From positions 1 to 37,701 of the forward strand of contig CAZFLD010000041.1 in NCBI GenBank assembly GCA_964519835.1: a stretch of 37,701 bases of DNA, read 5' to 3'. A program made the translations under genes and the position numbers. Source of the stretch: CAZFLD01 sp964519835. GTDB taxonomy: Bacteria; Spirochaetota; Spirochaetia; DSM-27196; CAZFLD01. The number at the start of each line of letters is the position of its first letter. Within the stretch, counting starts at the first letter, position 1. A model generated the notes under the pieces. It was not told the origin of the DNA, searched no databases, and saw only the letters and a list, made by a program, of their open reading frames with translations. This document shows positions 26,083 through 34,120 of the stretch, one piece after another.

Positions 26083-27478
26083 CTCGCAGGGCGTCCTCGA
26101 AGCAGTTTTTTGGTGGCTTCACGAGGCCCGCTCCTACCATCCCGATCCCGGGATCCTTGTGCGCTATGCCCGTATTGATTGCAGGCAAGATCCCCGTCTC
26201 TACCACCCGCCTCACGTCGATCGCCGTCGGTGTGCCACGAAAGTCGAGAGCGGGGATCTGGTAGGTATCGTTCTCCGCCAAGGTAATCTCGTACATCTGC
26301 ATCGTGAAGGCCACCGCGTCGGCCGGTGAGCCGCCGACAAACTTCACAATGGCCGGTGCCGCCGCCATGGCAAACCCCCCAATGCCGGCCGTTTCGGTTA
26401 TGACCGAGTCACCGATGTCGCGCGCGGCGTCGTCCGGACCAAAGCCCGGCAGATAAAGGCCGTCCACGACCGACGCGGGGCCGGTGAACCACACGTTTGG
26501 CAGACCGGAGACGCGTATGCCAAACTCGGTTCCGTTGCGCGCCAGCGTGGTAATAACACTTGATCCCTCGATGCCGTCGGCGGCGTCCACGGTTGCCTTG
26601 CAGCTCGGCATGGTGAGGTTAAGGAAAAAGTGATCGTTCTCGTGCATAAACTTCAAGACTCGCGAGATGTCATCTTTGTTTTCATCGAGTCGAACAAGAT
26701 ACGGCGCGAGCTCTCGGATCATAAGACTGGTGCCGGCGCGATTGCGGTTGTGGCCTTCGTCGCCCATCTGAAGCACTTGGGCGATAATTGTCTTTATGTC
26801 GATGGGGCCGCGAAGCTCCAGGGCCTTTTGTAGGATCGGCGTCAAGGTAGTCTCCATCCACTTGAGACGATCGATGACCTCCGGGCCGTTAGCCCCGTAA
26901 CGAAGGACCTTTCCGAGCCCTTCGTTGAGCGTGCAGTACGCTTTGTTGCCAAATGCGGCATTCTCCACTATCCACACGGGCATACTTGCCGTGACCACGC
27001 CTGCCATCGGCCCCACCGCGCTATGGTGGTGGCAGGGAGCAAATTCGATGTCACCTGAAGCCGCAAGCTTCTCTGCCTCCTTTGTTGTTGTGGCAAGTCC
27101 CTCGTAGATAAGTCCGCCCATCACCGCACCGCGCAACGGACCGCACATGTCCTGCCACTTCACCGGGGGGCCGGCGTGTAATATAAGCTTCTTGTGCATG
27201 CCCGGGATGTCGTCGACAGCACGACCAATGCCGACGAGCATGGGCTTTGCCGCAAGAAACCGCCGGACCGCCTCTGCGTTCGCAGCCTCTACGGCCGCGC
27301 CGGCGCGCGTTTCAATACGCTGAAGGGTGGCGGCGAGTGCGGCATCTCCGCCCGCCGGCGGTTTCCAGTCAACCTGCACCACGGACACTCCACGTGCCGC
27401 GAGGTTTTGGGTAAACGCTTCGAGGCCAAGACCGATGACCCGAAGCTCGGACTCAAATAACTCGGCGATTTTGTTCAT
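26057..27478 (-). CDS. DUF1116 protein (YlbE/AllG-like), probable carbamoyl-transfer partner of FdrA
   Basis: The protein is 473 residues. Typical DUF1116 stretches are HAGPPVKWQDMCGPLRGAVM (101-120), GGLIYEGLA and the His-rich PCHHHSAVGPMAG (148-160). In E. coli the relatives AllF (FdrA), AllG (YlbE, DUF1116) and AllH (YlbF, DUF2877) together form oxamate transcarbamylase, which makes carbamoyl phosphate from oxalurate. The gene starts at 27478 with ATGA overlapping the FdrA-like stop, a sign of a stable complex. No DUF2877 gene accompanies it here. A short duplication touches the stop codon. Confidence 0.88.
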   Translation of the reverse strand: MNKIAELFESELRVIGLGLEAFTQNLAARGVSVVQVDWKPPAGGDAALAATLQRIETRAGAAVEAANAEAVRRFLAAKPMLVGIGRAVDDIPGMHKKLILHAGPPVKWQDMCGPLRGAVMGGLIYEGLATTTKEAEKLAASGDIEFAPCHHHSAVGPMAGVVTASMPVWIVENAAFGNKAYCTLNEGLGKVLRYGANGPEVIDRLKWMETTLTPILQKALELRGPIDIKTIIAQVLQMGDEGHNRNRAGTSLMIRELAPYLVRLDENKDDISRVLKFMHENDHFFLNLTMPSCKATVDAADGIEGSSVITTLARNGTEFGIRVSGLPNVWFTGPASVVDGLYLPGFGPDDAARDIGDSVITETAGIGGFAMAAAPAIVKFVGGSPADAVAFTMQMYEITLAENDTYQIPALDFRGTPTAIDVRRVVETGILPAINTGIAHKDPGIGMVGAGLVKPPKNCFEDALRAFAERYAS

Positions 27479-29061
27479 GACCGTCCCTCCATGATCTTGC
27501 TCGCCAGGCGCGCCGCCTGATAGTTGGTGGGCATCACAATGCAGCCGGCACCCGCAAGTTTCGCCTGCTGGCCGGCGAGGCCCTGGGGATCATCCTCGGT
27601 GCCGGTCACCGAAACAACCACCGGCAGATAGCCCCCACGCCCCGCCGCTTTGTCCCGGGCCCGTGTGATGCTCTCCAACATCGCACCGGCCGGATCCTTA
27701 TGCGAGCCGTAGCCGATCACGCAGTCGAGAAGGAGAACCGCCACCTCCTCATCCTCCGCCTCTTGATCTATCCGTTCCGTACGGGTGGACGGGTCGATCA
27801 TTGGATGAGGACGCCCAACGGTAAACACGTCCTCACCAAGGTCGACAATTGTGTGGCCGGTCGACAGGTGGGGGTTTTTGAGTTGGTAAGATGGATCTTT
27901 GGAGTCGAATGAGTAAACGCCGCCGAGCGGTTCGTGCAGAACCGAAACGGCCTCGTCGGTAAGTGTGCCGCCCGTAAAAAGACCCCGCAGGAACTTCTGC
28001 TTCGAGCTAATGCCCGAGCCCTCCCTTTGCACGATCCGCTCGATTTCGCCCGGTGGTAGGTCGAAGTCCTTAGGGGGCGGGATGGGCGATCCGTTCGCCA
28101 GGGCCACGGCGGCATGAGCGGCCTCGGTGAGGTTGGGTGCGAAGTGCACGGGGCCGGGTTTCGCGCCGGTTTTGACGCCGGGGTCGGCGGTCGTGCCCGT
28201 CCCGGCGCCGACAAAGTGGATCACCACGGGCTTGCCCGTTTTTTCCGCCGCCTCGACAACCCTTGTCATCAGCGTATCCTTCGGCGGCTTGGAGACTATC
28301 ACGATCACGGTGGTGTTTGGGTCCGCACCGAGGGCCTCGATACACAAGACCGTCATCATGCCGCCGACCGCCTCCTCCTTTATGTCGCGGCCGCCGGTGC
28401 CAAGAGCCTGGCTCACGCCGCTACCGCCTTTGGCTATGGCGCAGCTAATCTCTTGAAGGCCTGTGCCTGAGGCGGCTACGATCCCAATTGATCCGCGGGG
28501 AACGACGTTGGCAAAACACAACGGCTGCCCGTTGATTATGGCGGTTCCACAGTCGGGACCCATCATCAACAAGCCCTTTTCGACGGCGAGCTTTTTGAGG
28601 GCAACTTCGTCGTCGAGGGGAACGTTGTCGCTAAAAAGCATAACGTGGAGGCCCGCTTTTAGTGCGCGCCTCGCCTCCCGTGCTGCAAATTGGCCGGGCA
28701 GCGAGACTATCAAGAGGTTGGCGTCCGGAACAGCGGCTTGTGCGGCGGCGAAACTGCCGGGACGGTATTCGGATGCACCTACACCCGTGGAATTCGACCT
28801 CAACAATCCGTCGAGCCCTTCGACGGCGGAGTCCAGGTCTTGCTGCGAGTCTCCCTCGAGGACGATAACAAGGTCCATCGGGCTCGCCGCGGCAACCTCG
28901 GGTCCCGATAGACCCATGTCGGCGATAAGGCCCCGGTTCATCTCCGTACCCATCGCCACCACTGCCTCGTCGACGCCTGCTTGGGCCTTTAGCTCGGCAG
29001 AGATTTGCATCAGAAAAACCGAGTCGTAATAGGAGTCCTTGCGGACGATCGCGATCTTCAT
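27475..29061 (-). CDS. FdrA/AllF-like acyl-CoA synthetase-fold protein
   Basis: The protein is 528 residues with the FdrA layout of two succinyl-CoA synthetase-like halves. It starts IVRKDSYYDSVFLMQISAEL with VAMGTEMNRGLI after it. The nucleotide/CoA-like region has MGPDCGTAIING (167-178), IVAASGTGLQEISC (194-207) and ALGTGGRDIKEE (219-230). The active-site His loop of true succinyl-CoA synthetases is not evident, as expected of FdrA proteins, which act in carbamoyl transfer with DUF1116. It is the first gene of a six-gene minus-strand operon. There is no ribosome site; a TTGACA promoter ends six bases before the ATG, suggesting a leaderless message. Confidence 0.88.
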   Translation of the reverse strand: MKIAIVRKDSYYDSVFLMQISAELKAQAGVDEAVVAMGTEMNRGLIADMGLSGPEVAAASPMDLVIVLEGDSQQDLDSAVEGLDGLLRSNSTGVGASEYRPGSFAAAQAAVPDANLLIVSLPGQFAAREARRALKAGLHVMLFSDNVPLDDEVALKKLAVEKGLLMMGPDCGTAIINGQPLCFANVVPRGSIGIVAASGTGLQEISCAIAKGGSGVSQALGTGGRDIKEEAVGGMMTVLCIEALGADPNTTVIVIVSKPPKDTLMTRVVEAAEKTGKPVVIHFVGAGTGTTADPGVKTGAKPGPVHFAPNLTEAAHAAVALANGSPIPPPKDFDLPPGEIERIVQREGSGISSKQKFLRGLFTGGTLTDEAVSVLHEPLGGVYSFDSKDPSYQLKNPHLSTGHTIVDLGEDVFTVGRPHPMIDPSTRTERIDQEAEDEEVAVLLLDCVIGYGSHKDPAGAMLESITRARDKAAGRGGYLPVVVSVTGTEDDPQGLAGQQAKLAGAGCIVMPTNYQAARLASKIMEGRS

Positions 29062-29067
29062 AGAAAA

Positions 29068-29096
29068 ACGATGAACCGGTATCGCGCCCTTGTCAA
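29068..29096 (-). promoter_or_regulatory. TTGACA promoter placed for a leaderless fdrA-like mRNA
   Basis: Minus strand: perfect -35 TTGACA (29091-29096), exactly 17 bases, then CATCGT (29068-29073, weak -10 keeping the A2 and T6 positions). Six bases follow before the ATG at 29061, so the expected start of transcription is the A of the ATG. Confidence 0.5.
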
Positions 29097-29119
29097 CTAA
29101 GCGATTGTCGGAGCAGCGG

Positions 29120-29345
29120 TTAGCGGGTGTACGTACCCATTACCTGCGCTTGCGCCAGTACGTGGCCCTCCATCTGAGAGACCAACTCGCTTTTGCGTAC
29201 TCCCGGCTCAAGTCCCAGCGTGGTATCAAGCGCGTAAAGGTTAAAGAAGTACCTGTGTGTGCCGCCGGGTGCGTCCGGGTCGTCGACGATAATCGCAAAG
29301 CCCGCGGTGCCTTCCGGTACACCGGACCAGGCCAACGGAGTCCTC
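29120..29345 (-). pseudogene. YbhB/PEBP-family remnant with an internal in-frame deletion
   Basis: The frame reads PLAWSGVPEGTAGFAIIVDD, then PDAPGGT joined directly to HRYFFNLYALDTTLGLEPGV and QMEGHVLAQAQVMGTYTR. In intact PEBP proteins about 45-55 residues (including the HW and GPCPP ligand-pocket motifs) lie between the two blocks, and about 50 residues precede the first. The ends are conserved while the pocket is gone, so the gene is dead or a very small derivative. Confidence 0.8.
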
Positions 29346-29389
29346 CGCTCCGAATAATATGAGTTTTCGTTTAGGTTTCCGACGAGGCA

Positions 29390-29417
29390 TTGACAGCAAT
29401 CTAACTAGCGCTATTCT
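29390..29417 (+). promoter_or_regulatory. Promoter for the histidine kinase/HD-GYP operon
   Basis: TTGACA (29390-29395), 16 bases, TATTCT (29412-29417). Transcription would begin near 29424, inside the longest open frame of the kinase, so the true start codon must lie downstream, at TTG 29431 or GTG 29437. Confidence 0.6.
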
Positions 29418-29436
29418 CACAACCGGGGTATTGTCG

Positions 29437-30708
29437 GTGTGCAATAAGTCGCCCGGGTTTACAACCGTCGCGTCGGTACTCGCGGGCGTTCCGATCGGTT
29501 TTGTCGTGGTGGATCGTACGGGAACCATAGTTTCCGTCAATCCTGCTTACCCGGCGATAGTCGGCCGGGGTCCGAATCCCATCAAATCCGGTGCAACGTT
29601 TGTAGACACCTTGATCGGGGTCGCGGAGCTTGAAACGGTTCAAACCATGCTGGAAGCCGTAATCCGGGAGGGCAAAGTTCGCGAGATTGCCACCACGGAG
29701 TATGCCGCCGATGGCGAGCGCCGGGTTATTCTCCGCACCCTATCACCTCTGCGGGGCGTACACGGGCAGGTCGACGGTGCTCTTGTTTCGGCTATGAATC
29801 AATCCGCCCTCTATGCAGCTACAGAGCAGCTTGAGAAGGCCCTGGACAAGCTGAAGAAGGCGCAGCAGACAATCATATTGCGCGAGAAGATGGCGGGCCT
29901 TGGCAACTTGGTGGCCGGAATCGCCCACGAGATAAACACCCCGGTGGGCAATGCGTTCACCGCTTCGAGCATTCTTGCCGATGAGAGTGCCGCCATCGAC
30001 CGGGCCTACCACGGCGACACTCTCACTCGAAGTGAGCTGGAGGATTTTGTCGCCACTACCGCCGAAAGCACGCGGATTATCCTTTCCAACCTAAATCGCG
30101 CGGCCGAGCTCATTCGATCATTCAAGCTCGTTTCGGCGGACCAGACGAGCGAGGAGTCACGGCGCTTTGCAGTCGCCCCTTACATTCGGGAAGTTATTAC
30201 CAGCCTCAGGCCGCGGTTCAAGCGCAGAAGGATTGAGGTCCTATTACAAATCGACGAGCACCTCGAGGTTGTCTCGGTTCCGGGCTTGATCTCGCAAGTT
30301 GTGACAAATCTGATTGTGAATGCATTGGACCATGCATTTGGTCCGGACGACCAGGGCGCGATTGTACTCACCGGCACTGCCGAAGATCAGGGATGGAGTC
30401 TTGTTGTCGAAGACAATGGTCGTGGGATCAAAAAGGATATCCAAAGCCAAGTCTTTGATCCGTTTTTCACCACTGCCCGCGGCTCAGGCGGCACCGGTCT
30501 CGGGCTCCACATCGTCTACACCATTGTTTCCGACAACCTTGGTGGACAAATCGAGGTAAAATCACAGGAAGGGCAGGGAACGAGCTTTCTCATGCGGTTT
30601 CCTTTTGTTGAACAGGATAGGGCCCCCACGCATGTCGGGGCTGCAGCACCACCTTCGGTATCAGACGGCATGTTACCGGTACGCGACGCATGGGAGGAGT
30701 TTTCGTGA
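29437..30708 (+). CDS. PAS-domain sensor histidine kinase
   Basis: The protein is about 423 residues and soluble. Order: PAS-like sensor (SVLAGVPIGFVVVDRTGTIV, first 110 residues), a short coiled linker (EQLEKALDKLKKAQQTIILR), the HisKA box GIAHEINTPVGN with phospho-acceptor His164 (in this numbering), and an ATPase domain with N box (NLIVNALDHAF), G1 (VEDNGRGIKK), F box (FDPFFTT) and G2 (GGTGLGLHI). The HEINTP pattern is that of the HisKA class without a full dimerisation segment. It should phosphorylate the HD-GYP response regulator encoded next, whose GTG overlaps its stop (GTGA). The start is uncertain; an ATG at 29359 lies upstream of the mapped promoter and is not favoured. Confidence 0.88.
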   Translation: MCNKSPGFTTVASVLAGVPIGFVVVDRTGTIVSVNPAYPAIVGRGPNPIKSGATFVDTLIGVAELETVQTMLEAVIREGKVREIATTEYAADGERRVILRTLSPLRGVHGQVDGALVSAMNQSALYAATEQLEKALDKLKKAQQTIILREKMAGLGNLVAGIAHEINTPVGNAFTASSILADESAAIDRAYHGDTLTRSELEDFVATTAESTRIILSNLNRAAELIRSFKLVSADQTSEESRRFAVAPYIREVITSLRPRFKRRRIEVLLQIDEHLEVVSVPGLISQVVTNLIVNALDHAFGPDDQGAIVLTGTAEDQGWSLVVEDNGRGIKKDIQSQVFDPFFTTARGSGGTGLGLHIVYTIVSDNLGGQIEVKSQEGQGTSFLMRFPFVEQDRAPTHVGAAAPPSVSDGMLPVRDAWEEFS

Positions 30709-32243
30709 GCGACCTTGTATTTGCGATGGAAACCCCTAAGCCGGTAGCGGAGGAGCGCGAGGGGACCTGGAAGGTGTTGATTTCCGACGACGAACACGAT
30801 GTCCATGAGGTAACGGTGCTGGCATTGCGCGGCATTGTCTTCGAAGGCCGCCGCCTAGAGTTTCGACATGCACACACCGCACAGGAAACGTTCAGAATTA
30901 TTCAAGACGAACCGGACGTCGCGCTTATCCTTCAAGACGTCGTGATGGAAACCGACGACGCCGGGCTCGAGCTCGTCCGTCGAATCCGCCGGGACCTAAA
31001 GAACAAAACCGTCCGAATTGTCCTCCGCACCGGCCAACCGGGGCGGGCGCCGGAGCGACAGGTCGTCCTGGACTACGACATCAACGACTACAAAGAAAAG
31101 ACCGAACTAACACGTCAGAAGCTGTTCACGACCGTCATCAGCGCGCTTCGGTCCTACAACGACATCCGCACCATCGAGCGAAACCGAGACGGTCTCACAA
31201 AGATCATCAACGCTTCCGGGAACCTGTTTAATTACCGATCCATCCAGGAATTCGCTCAGGGCGTCTTGATGCAGATTACCGCTCTCCTCAAGGTCGACGA
31301 GGGATCGCTTTCTCAGAGTTTTTCCGGCCTGACCGCCTCTGCAGGTTCCCAAGACGATCGGTATATCATCGTAAGCGGCACCGGCACCTTCGAAGAAGCC
31401 ATCGGCCGGCCCATCGAGGAAGTGGTGCAGGGCGATGCCCTGGAAATGATCCAGGAGGCGATGGACAATCGCATCAGCTTTTTCCGCGACCACCGTTTTG
31501 TTGGTTATTGCCAAACGAGTGCGGGGTTCAAAACAATCCTTTACGTCGCCGGCAAAAAAACAATCGGCGAGCTTGATCGCAGGTTGCTCTTGACGTTCTT
31601 TTCGAACATTTCCGTTGCCTTTGAGAACCTATACCTACACAACGAGGTAAAAGAGATTCAGCTGAGCGTCATCGAAACCCTTGGCGAGGTTATCGAAAAC
31701 AGATCACGGGAAACGGCCAATCACACCCGCCGGATTGGGCATCTCGCCGCTCTGCTTGCCGAGAAAACCGGGCTCACTCGAGAACAGGTGGAGATGGTAC
31801 GCATTGCGGCGCCGATGCACGACATCGGCAAGGTCGCGGTTCCGGATGAGATACTGGGCAAGCCGACGGGGCTGACGGAGGAGGAGTACACCGTTATGAA
31901 GACACATACACGGGTCGGCTACGAAATCTTCAAGAACACCGATCGAGACCCGCACAGAATTATCGCCGCAATCGCCCATCAACATCACGAGAATTGGGAC
32001 GGCACCGGCTATCCTCAGGGTTTGTCCGGGGAGGAGATCAACATCTTTGCCCGGATCACGACGATCGTGGACAGCTTCGATGCGCTAGCCCACAGGCGTC
32101 CGTACAAGGACCCGTGGGAATCCGATCGCGTGCGGTCGTACATCGCACAGCAGCGTGGCCGCCGGTTTGACCCTACGATTACCAACGTGTTCTTGCGGTA
32201 TTTCGACCAGTTTGCGGCGTTGGCCGCTAAGTTTCCCGGGTAG
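30705..32243 (+). CDS. Response regulator with DUF3369 and HD-GYP domains (c-di-GMP phosphodiesterase)
   Basis: The protein is 512 residues. A receiver domain comes first (VLISDDEHDVHEVT, phospho-acceptor Asp78 in LILQDVVM), then a DUF3369-type sensor region (about 150-310), then HD-GYP: HTRRIGHLAALL, HDIGK (372-376), HQHHENWDGTGYPQGLSG (425 onwards) and DSFDAL. The HD and GYP residues are complete, so it should degrade cyclic-di-GMP when phosphorylated by the kinase encoded just upstream. The start is taken as GTG at 30705, because GGAGGAG precedes it and GTGA overlaps the kinase stop. No other c-di-GMP enzyme is in the window. Confidence 0.93.
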   Translation: MSDLVFAMETPKPVAEEREGTWKVLISDDEHDVHEVTVLALRGIVFEGRRLEFRHAHTAQETFRIIQDEPDVALILQDVVMETDDAGLELVRRIRRDLKNKTVRIVLRTGQPGRAPERQVVLDYDINDYKEKTELTRQKLFTTVISALRSYNDIRTIERNRDGLTKIINASGNLFNYRSIQEFAQGVLMQITALLKVDEGSLSQSFSGLTASAGSQDDRYIIVSGTGTFEEAIGRPIEEVVQGDALEMIQEAMDNRISFFRDHRFVGYCQTSAGFKTILYVAGKKTIGELDRRLLLTFFSNISVAFENLYLHNEVKEIQLSVIETLGEVIENRSRETANHTRRIGHLAALLAEKTGLTREQVEMVRIAAPMHDIGKVAVPDEILGKPTGLTEEEYTVMKTHTRVGYEIFKNTDRDPHRIIAAIAHQHHENWDGTGYPQGLSGEEINIFARITTIVDSFDALAHRRPYKDPWESDRVRSYIAQQRGRRFDPTITNVFLRYFDQFAALAAKFPG

Positions 32244-32595
32244 CCGCACCGTGAATGATTTCGAGCCATCCCTCGCGTGTCTTGATGGGCGGGGTCGGCC
32301 CGAATTTCACCCGATTCCAGTGGCTCCAAGGCTTCAGAACCAGCCAATGCCGGCCCCAGTGGATGAGGTCCGGCGGTCCGATGTCTTTCCTCAAAAGGGC
32401 GACACAACCGGCGTCCGATGATTGGATCGCCGGGCTTGGAGAAAAAGGGCTCCGGACGAATCGTGAACTTGATCCCGTCGTCGCTTTTGGCCGGGTGCAT
32501 ACAAACAGTCGGTTTATGACGAAGCATAATTGCTGTCGGCAGGATGGTCTTGCCGTGGTATGTCGTCTTTCCACCATTGAAGACCGCCTCGGCCC
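32242..32595 (-). pseudogene. GH130 (mannoside phosphorylase-like) remnant
   Basis: In one frame the sequence reads EAVFNGGKTTYHGKTILPTA and AKSDDGIKFTIRPEPFF, as in the N-terminal part of GH130 proteins. It then shifts frame to VALLRKDIGPPDLIHWGRHW and FGPTPPIKTREGWLEIIHGA, which matches the DLIHWG and PPIKTxEGWLxxYHG signatures of the middle of the enzyme. The central part is shortened and the last third is absent, ending at the 3' end of the HD-GYP gene. GH130 enzymes phosphorolyse beta-mannosides. It lies directly after the lacI-like gene on the same strand, so the two were probably one operon. Confidence 0.75.
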
Positions 32596-32668
32596 CAGGG
32601 AAAGTCCTTGGGCGGCAGCAAGGCATTCTCGGCACTTCGTCTTGGTCCGAGCTGCTCTATCACCACGG

Positions 32669-33652
32669 TTACTCCTTGGACCGCTTGGCTCGGCCGGTTT
32701 TGGGCGGTGTGGTTCGTGCTTTGGCCGGGTGCACGCTTTCTCTGCGATGAGTCCTGTAGGGAATCAACAGCCGGCGAGGTTTCTTGAATGTCAGGGCGCC
32801 AAAGGCGGATTCCGCAAGTCCGTCAAAGTCCTGTTCGATTGTTGTCAGCGGTGGATCGCAAAACTCCGACACACCGGGCATCTCGTGGGCCACCACGGAT
32901 ACATCCTTCCCCGGCTTCACCCGGAGCTTGCGCAGGTAGTGCACCACGCGGTGGCCAAGGCCCTCACCCAGGGCCAAGACCGCCGTGATTTTGGGATCGA
33001 GCGCCGTAGTGAGTGAATCCAGCACGTTGCTCTCGACCACATCTACGTGCGTCAGGTGTATACCCCGATCAGCTGCGAGCGCATCGAGGGCCGTCTGCCG
33101 TTCCTTGCTACACCATGCAGCCGTATGGTGTCCTACGCTAAGCACTTGCTTGTGGTCCGCTTCAGCCAGAATGCCGAGAAGCTCCGCCATGCCGGCATGC
33201 TCGTCCGTGCAGACCGACGAGGTCCCGCGAACCTGGCTGTTGATCAAAACGCGTGGTATATCAAGTGACTTTCCGATCTTGGCGACGGCGGAAACGCCGT
33301 CGGGGTTGTAGACGGTGGATATCACGCCCGCGAAAAACCGATCCGGCGTGGCCGAGAGGTCGTCGAGCTGCAGAAGCTCCAATCGATGGCCACCCGACAG
33401 TGCCTTGCGGTTGATCGCGCGCAAGAGCATTTCGTGGTAGCCCGTGAGCCCCGGCTGGTTGCCGGTTTCCACCACTATGGCGTAGCAGTCGCGCGTCGCG
33501 GACTGCTGAGGTGAATAGCCAAGCCTGCGGGCAGTCTTGAGGACGCCGTCGCGTACTGATGCCGATACATGCGGCCGTCGGTTGAATACGCGCGACACGG
33601 TAGCCACGGAGACTCCCGCGGACTCTGCTACATCGTAAATGGTTGTTGCCAT
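32669..33652 (-). CDS. LacI-family transcriptional regulator
   Basis: The protein is 327 residues. The N-terminal helix-turn-helix is canonical (TIYDVAESAGVSVATVSRVF, then RPHVSASVRDGVLKTARRLGY with the hinge helix). The periplasmic-binding-protein-like effector domain follows, and a Lys/Arg/Pro/Thr-rich tail ends the protein (AKARTTPPKTGRAKRSKE). GGAGG lies ten bases before the ATG. Its likely former target, a GH130 glycoside gene downstream, is broken. An inverted repeat lies upstream and may be its own operator. No intact sugar gene is directly linked, so it may now control genes elsewhere. Confidence 0.92.
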   Translation of the reverse strand: MATTIYDVAESAGVSVATVSRVFNRRPHVSASVRDGVLKTARRLGYSPQQSATRDCYAIVVETGNQPGLTGYHEMLLRAINRKALSGGHRLELLQLDDLSATPDRFFAGVISTVYNPDGVSAVAKIGKSLDIPRVLINSQVRGTSSVCTDEHAGMAELLGILAEADHKQVLSVGHHTAAWCSKERQTALDALAADRGIHLTHVDVVESNVLDSLTTALDPKITAVLALGEGLGHRVVHYLRKLRVKPGKDVSVVAHEMPGVSEFCDPPLTTIEQDFDGLAESAFGALTFKKPRRLLIPYRTHRRESVHPAKARTTPPKTGRAKRSKE

Positions 33653-33710
33653 CGATTGTTACCTCCGTTAGGCCTACACGTCAGAAGAAAGAGTTTCAAC
33701 CTTGTCTGCG

Positions 33711-33742
33711 CGTAAACGTGTATGGATATTGTAGTGTTTACG
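33711..33742. promoter_or_regulatory. Inverted repeat upstream of the LacI-type regulator gene
   Basis: CGTAAAC (33711-33717) and GTTTACG (33736-33742) form a perfect 7-bp inverted repeat with 18 bases between. CGTAAAC/GTTTACG resembles half-sites of LacI-family operators, though these are usually adjacent. A minus-strand TTGAAA near 33690-33695 could be part of the regulator promoter. Confidence 0.4.
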
Positions 33743-34120
33743 AGCGACAAAGGCCATGTAATCGAACAATGGTTTGTGGGCGAGGCCTTGGCGGCGGGAA
33801 CCGGCGCCGTGCGTAGCTCATGGCCCGGGGAACGAAAGAGGTCTCGACAAGATCCGGGTGTGTACCGCGAAGCCATGTTACGGAGGCGCCCTCGTAACAA
33901 CCCGGCTCCTCTGAAAGCGCAAAGGAATCAAAGCCGTAGGCGTGTTTGCGACGGCAGCTCAGCAACCCCTCCGATCGGTAACGTGACAAAAAGGTTTTTA
34001 CCGCGGCTTGGACGGAGGTGTAGACTGGAGTTGGTATGTTTCCGGACTTGCATGTGGCCGAACCTCCGGAGTCCGGAACACCACGGTTTTGGGCAGTGGA
34101 AGAAACAAGGAGAAGAAACC
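33743..34120. other. 378-bp leader region before the ankyrin-protein gene
   Basis: No supported gene on either strand. It should hold the promoter of the ankyrin gene; a TTTACC/TAGACT pair with 18-base spacing lies near 33999-34028 but is weak. The GC-rich sequence can form several stems, none of which I can assign to a known riboswitch class. Confidence 0.4.

Noticed and set aside
33743..34120. Possible riboswitch in the long leader of the ankyrin gene
   Set aside because: Several GC-rich stems and an AAAGCCGTAGGCG stretch drew attention, but no class-specific core (for example c-di-GMP, glycine, or cobalamin) could be matched.
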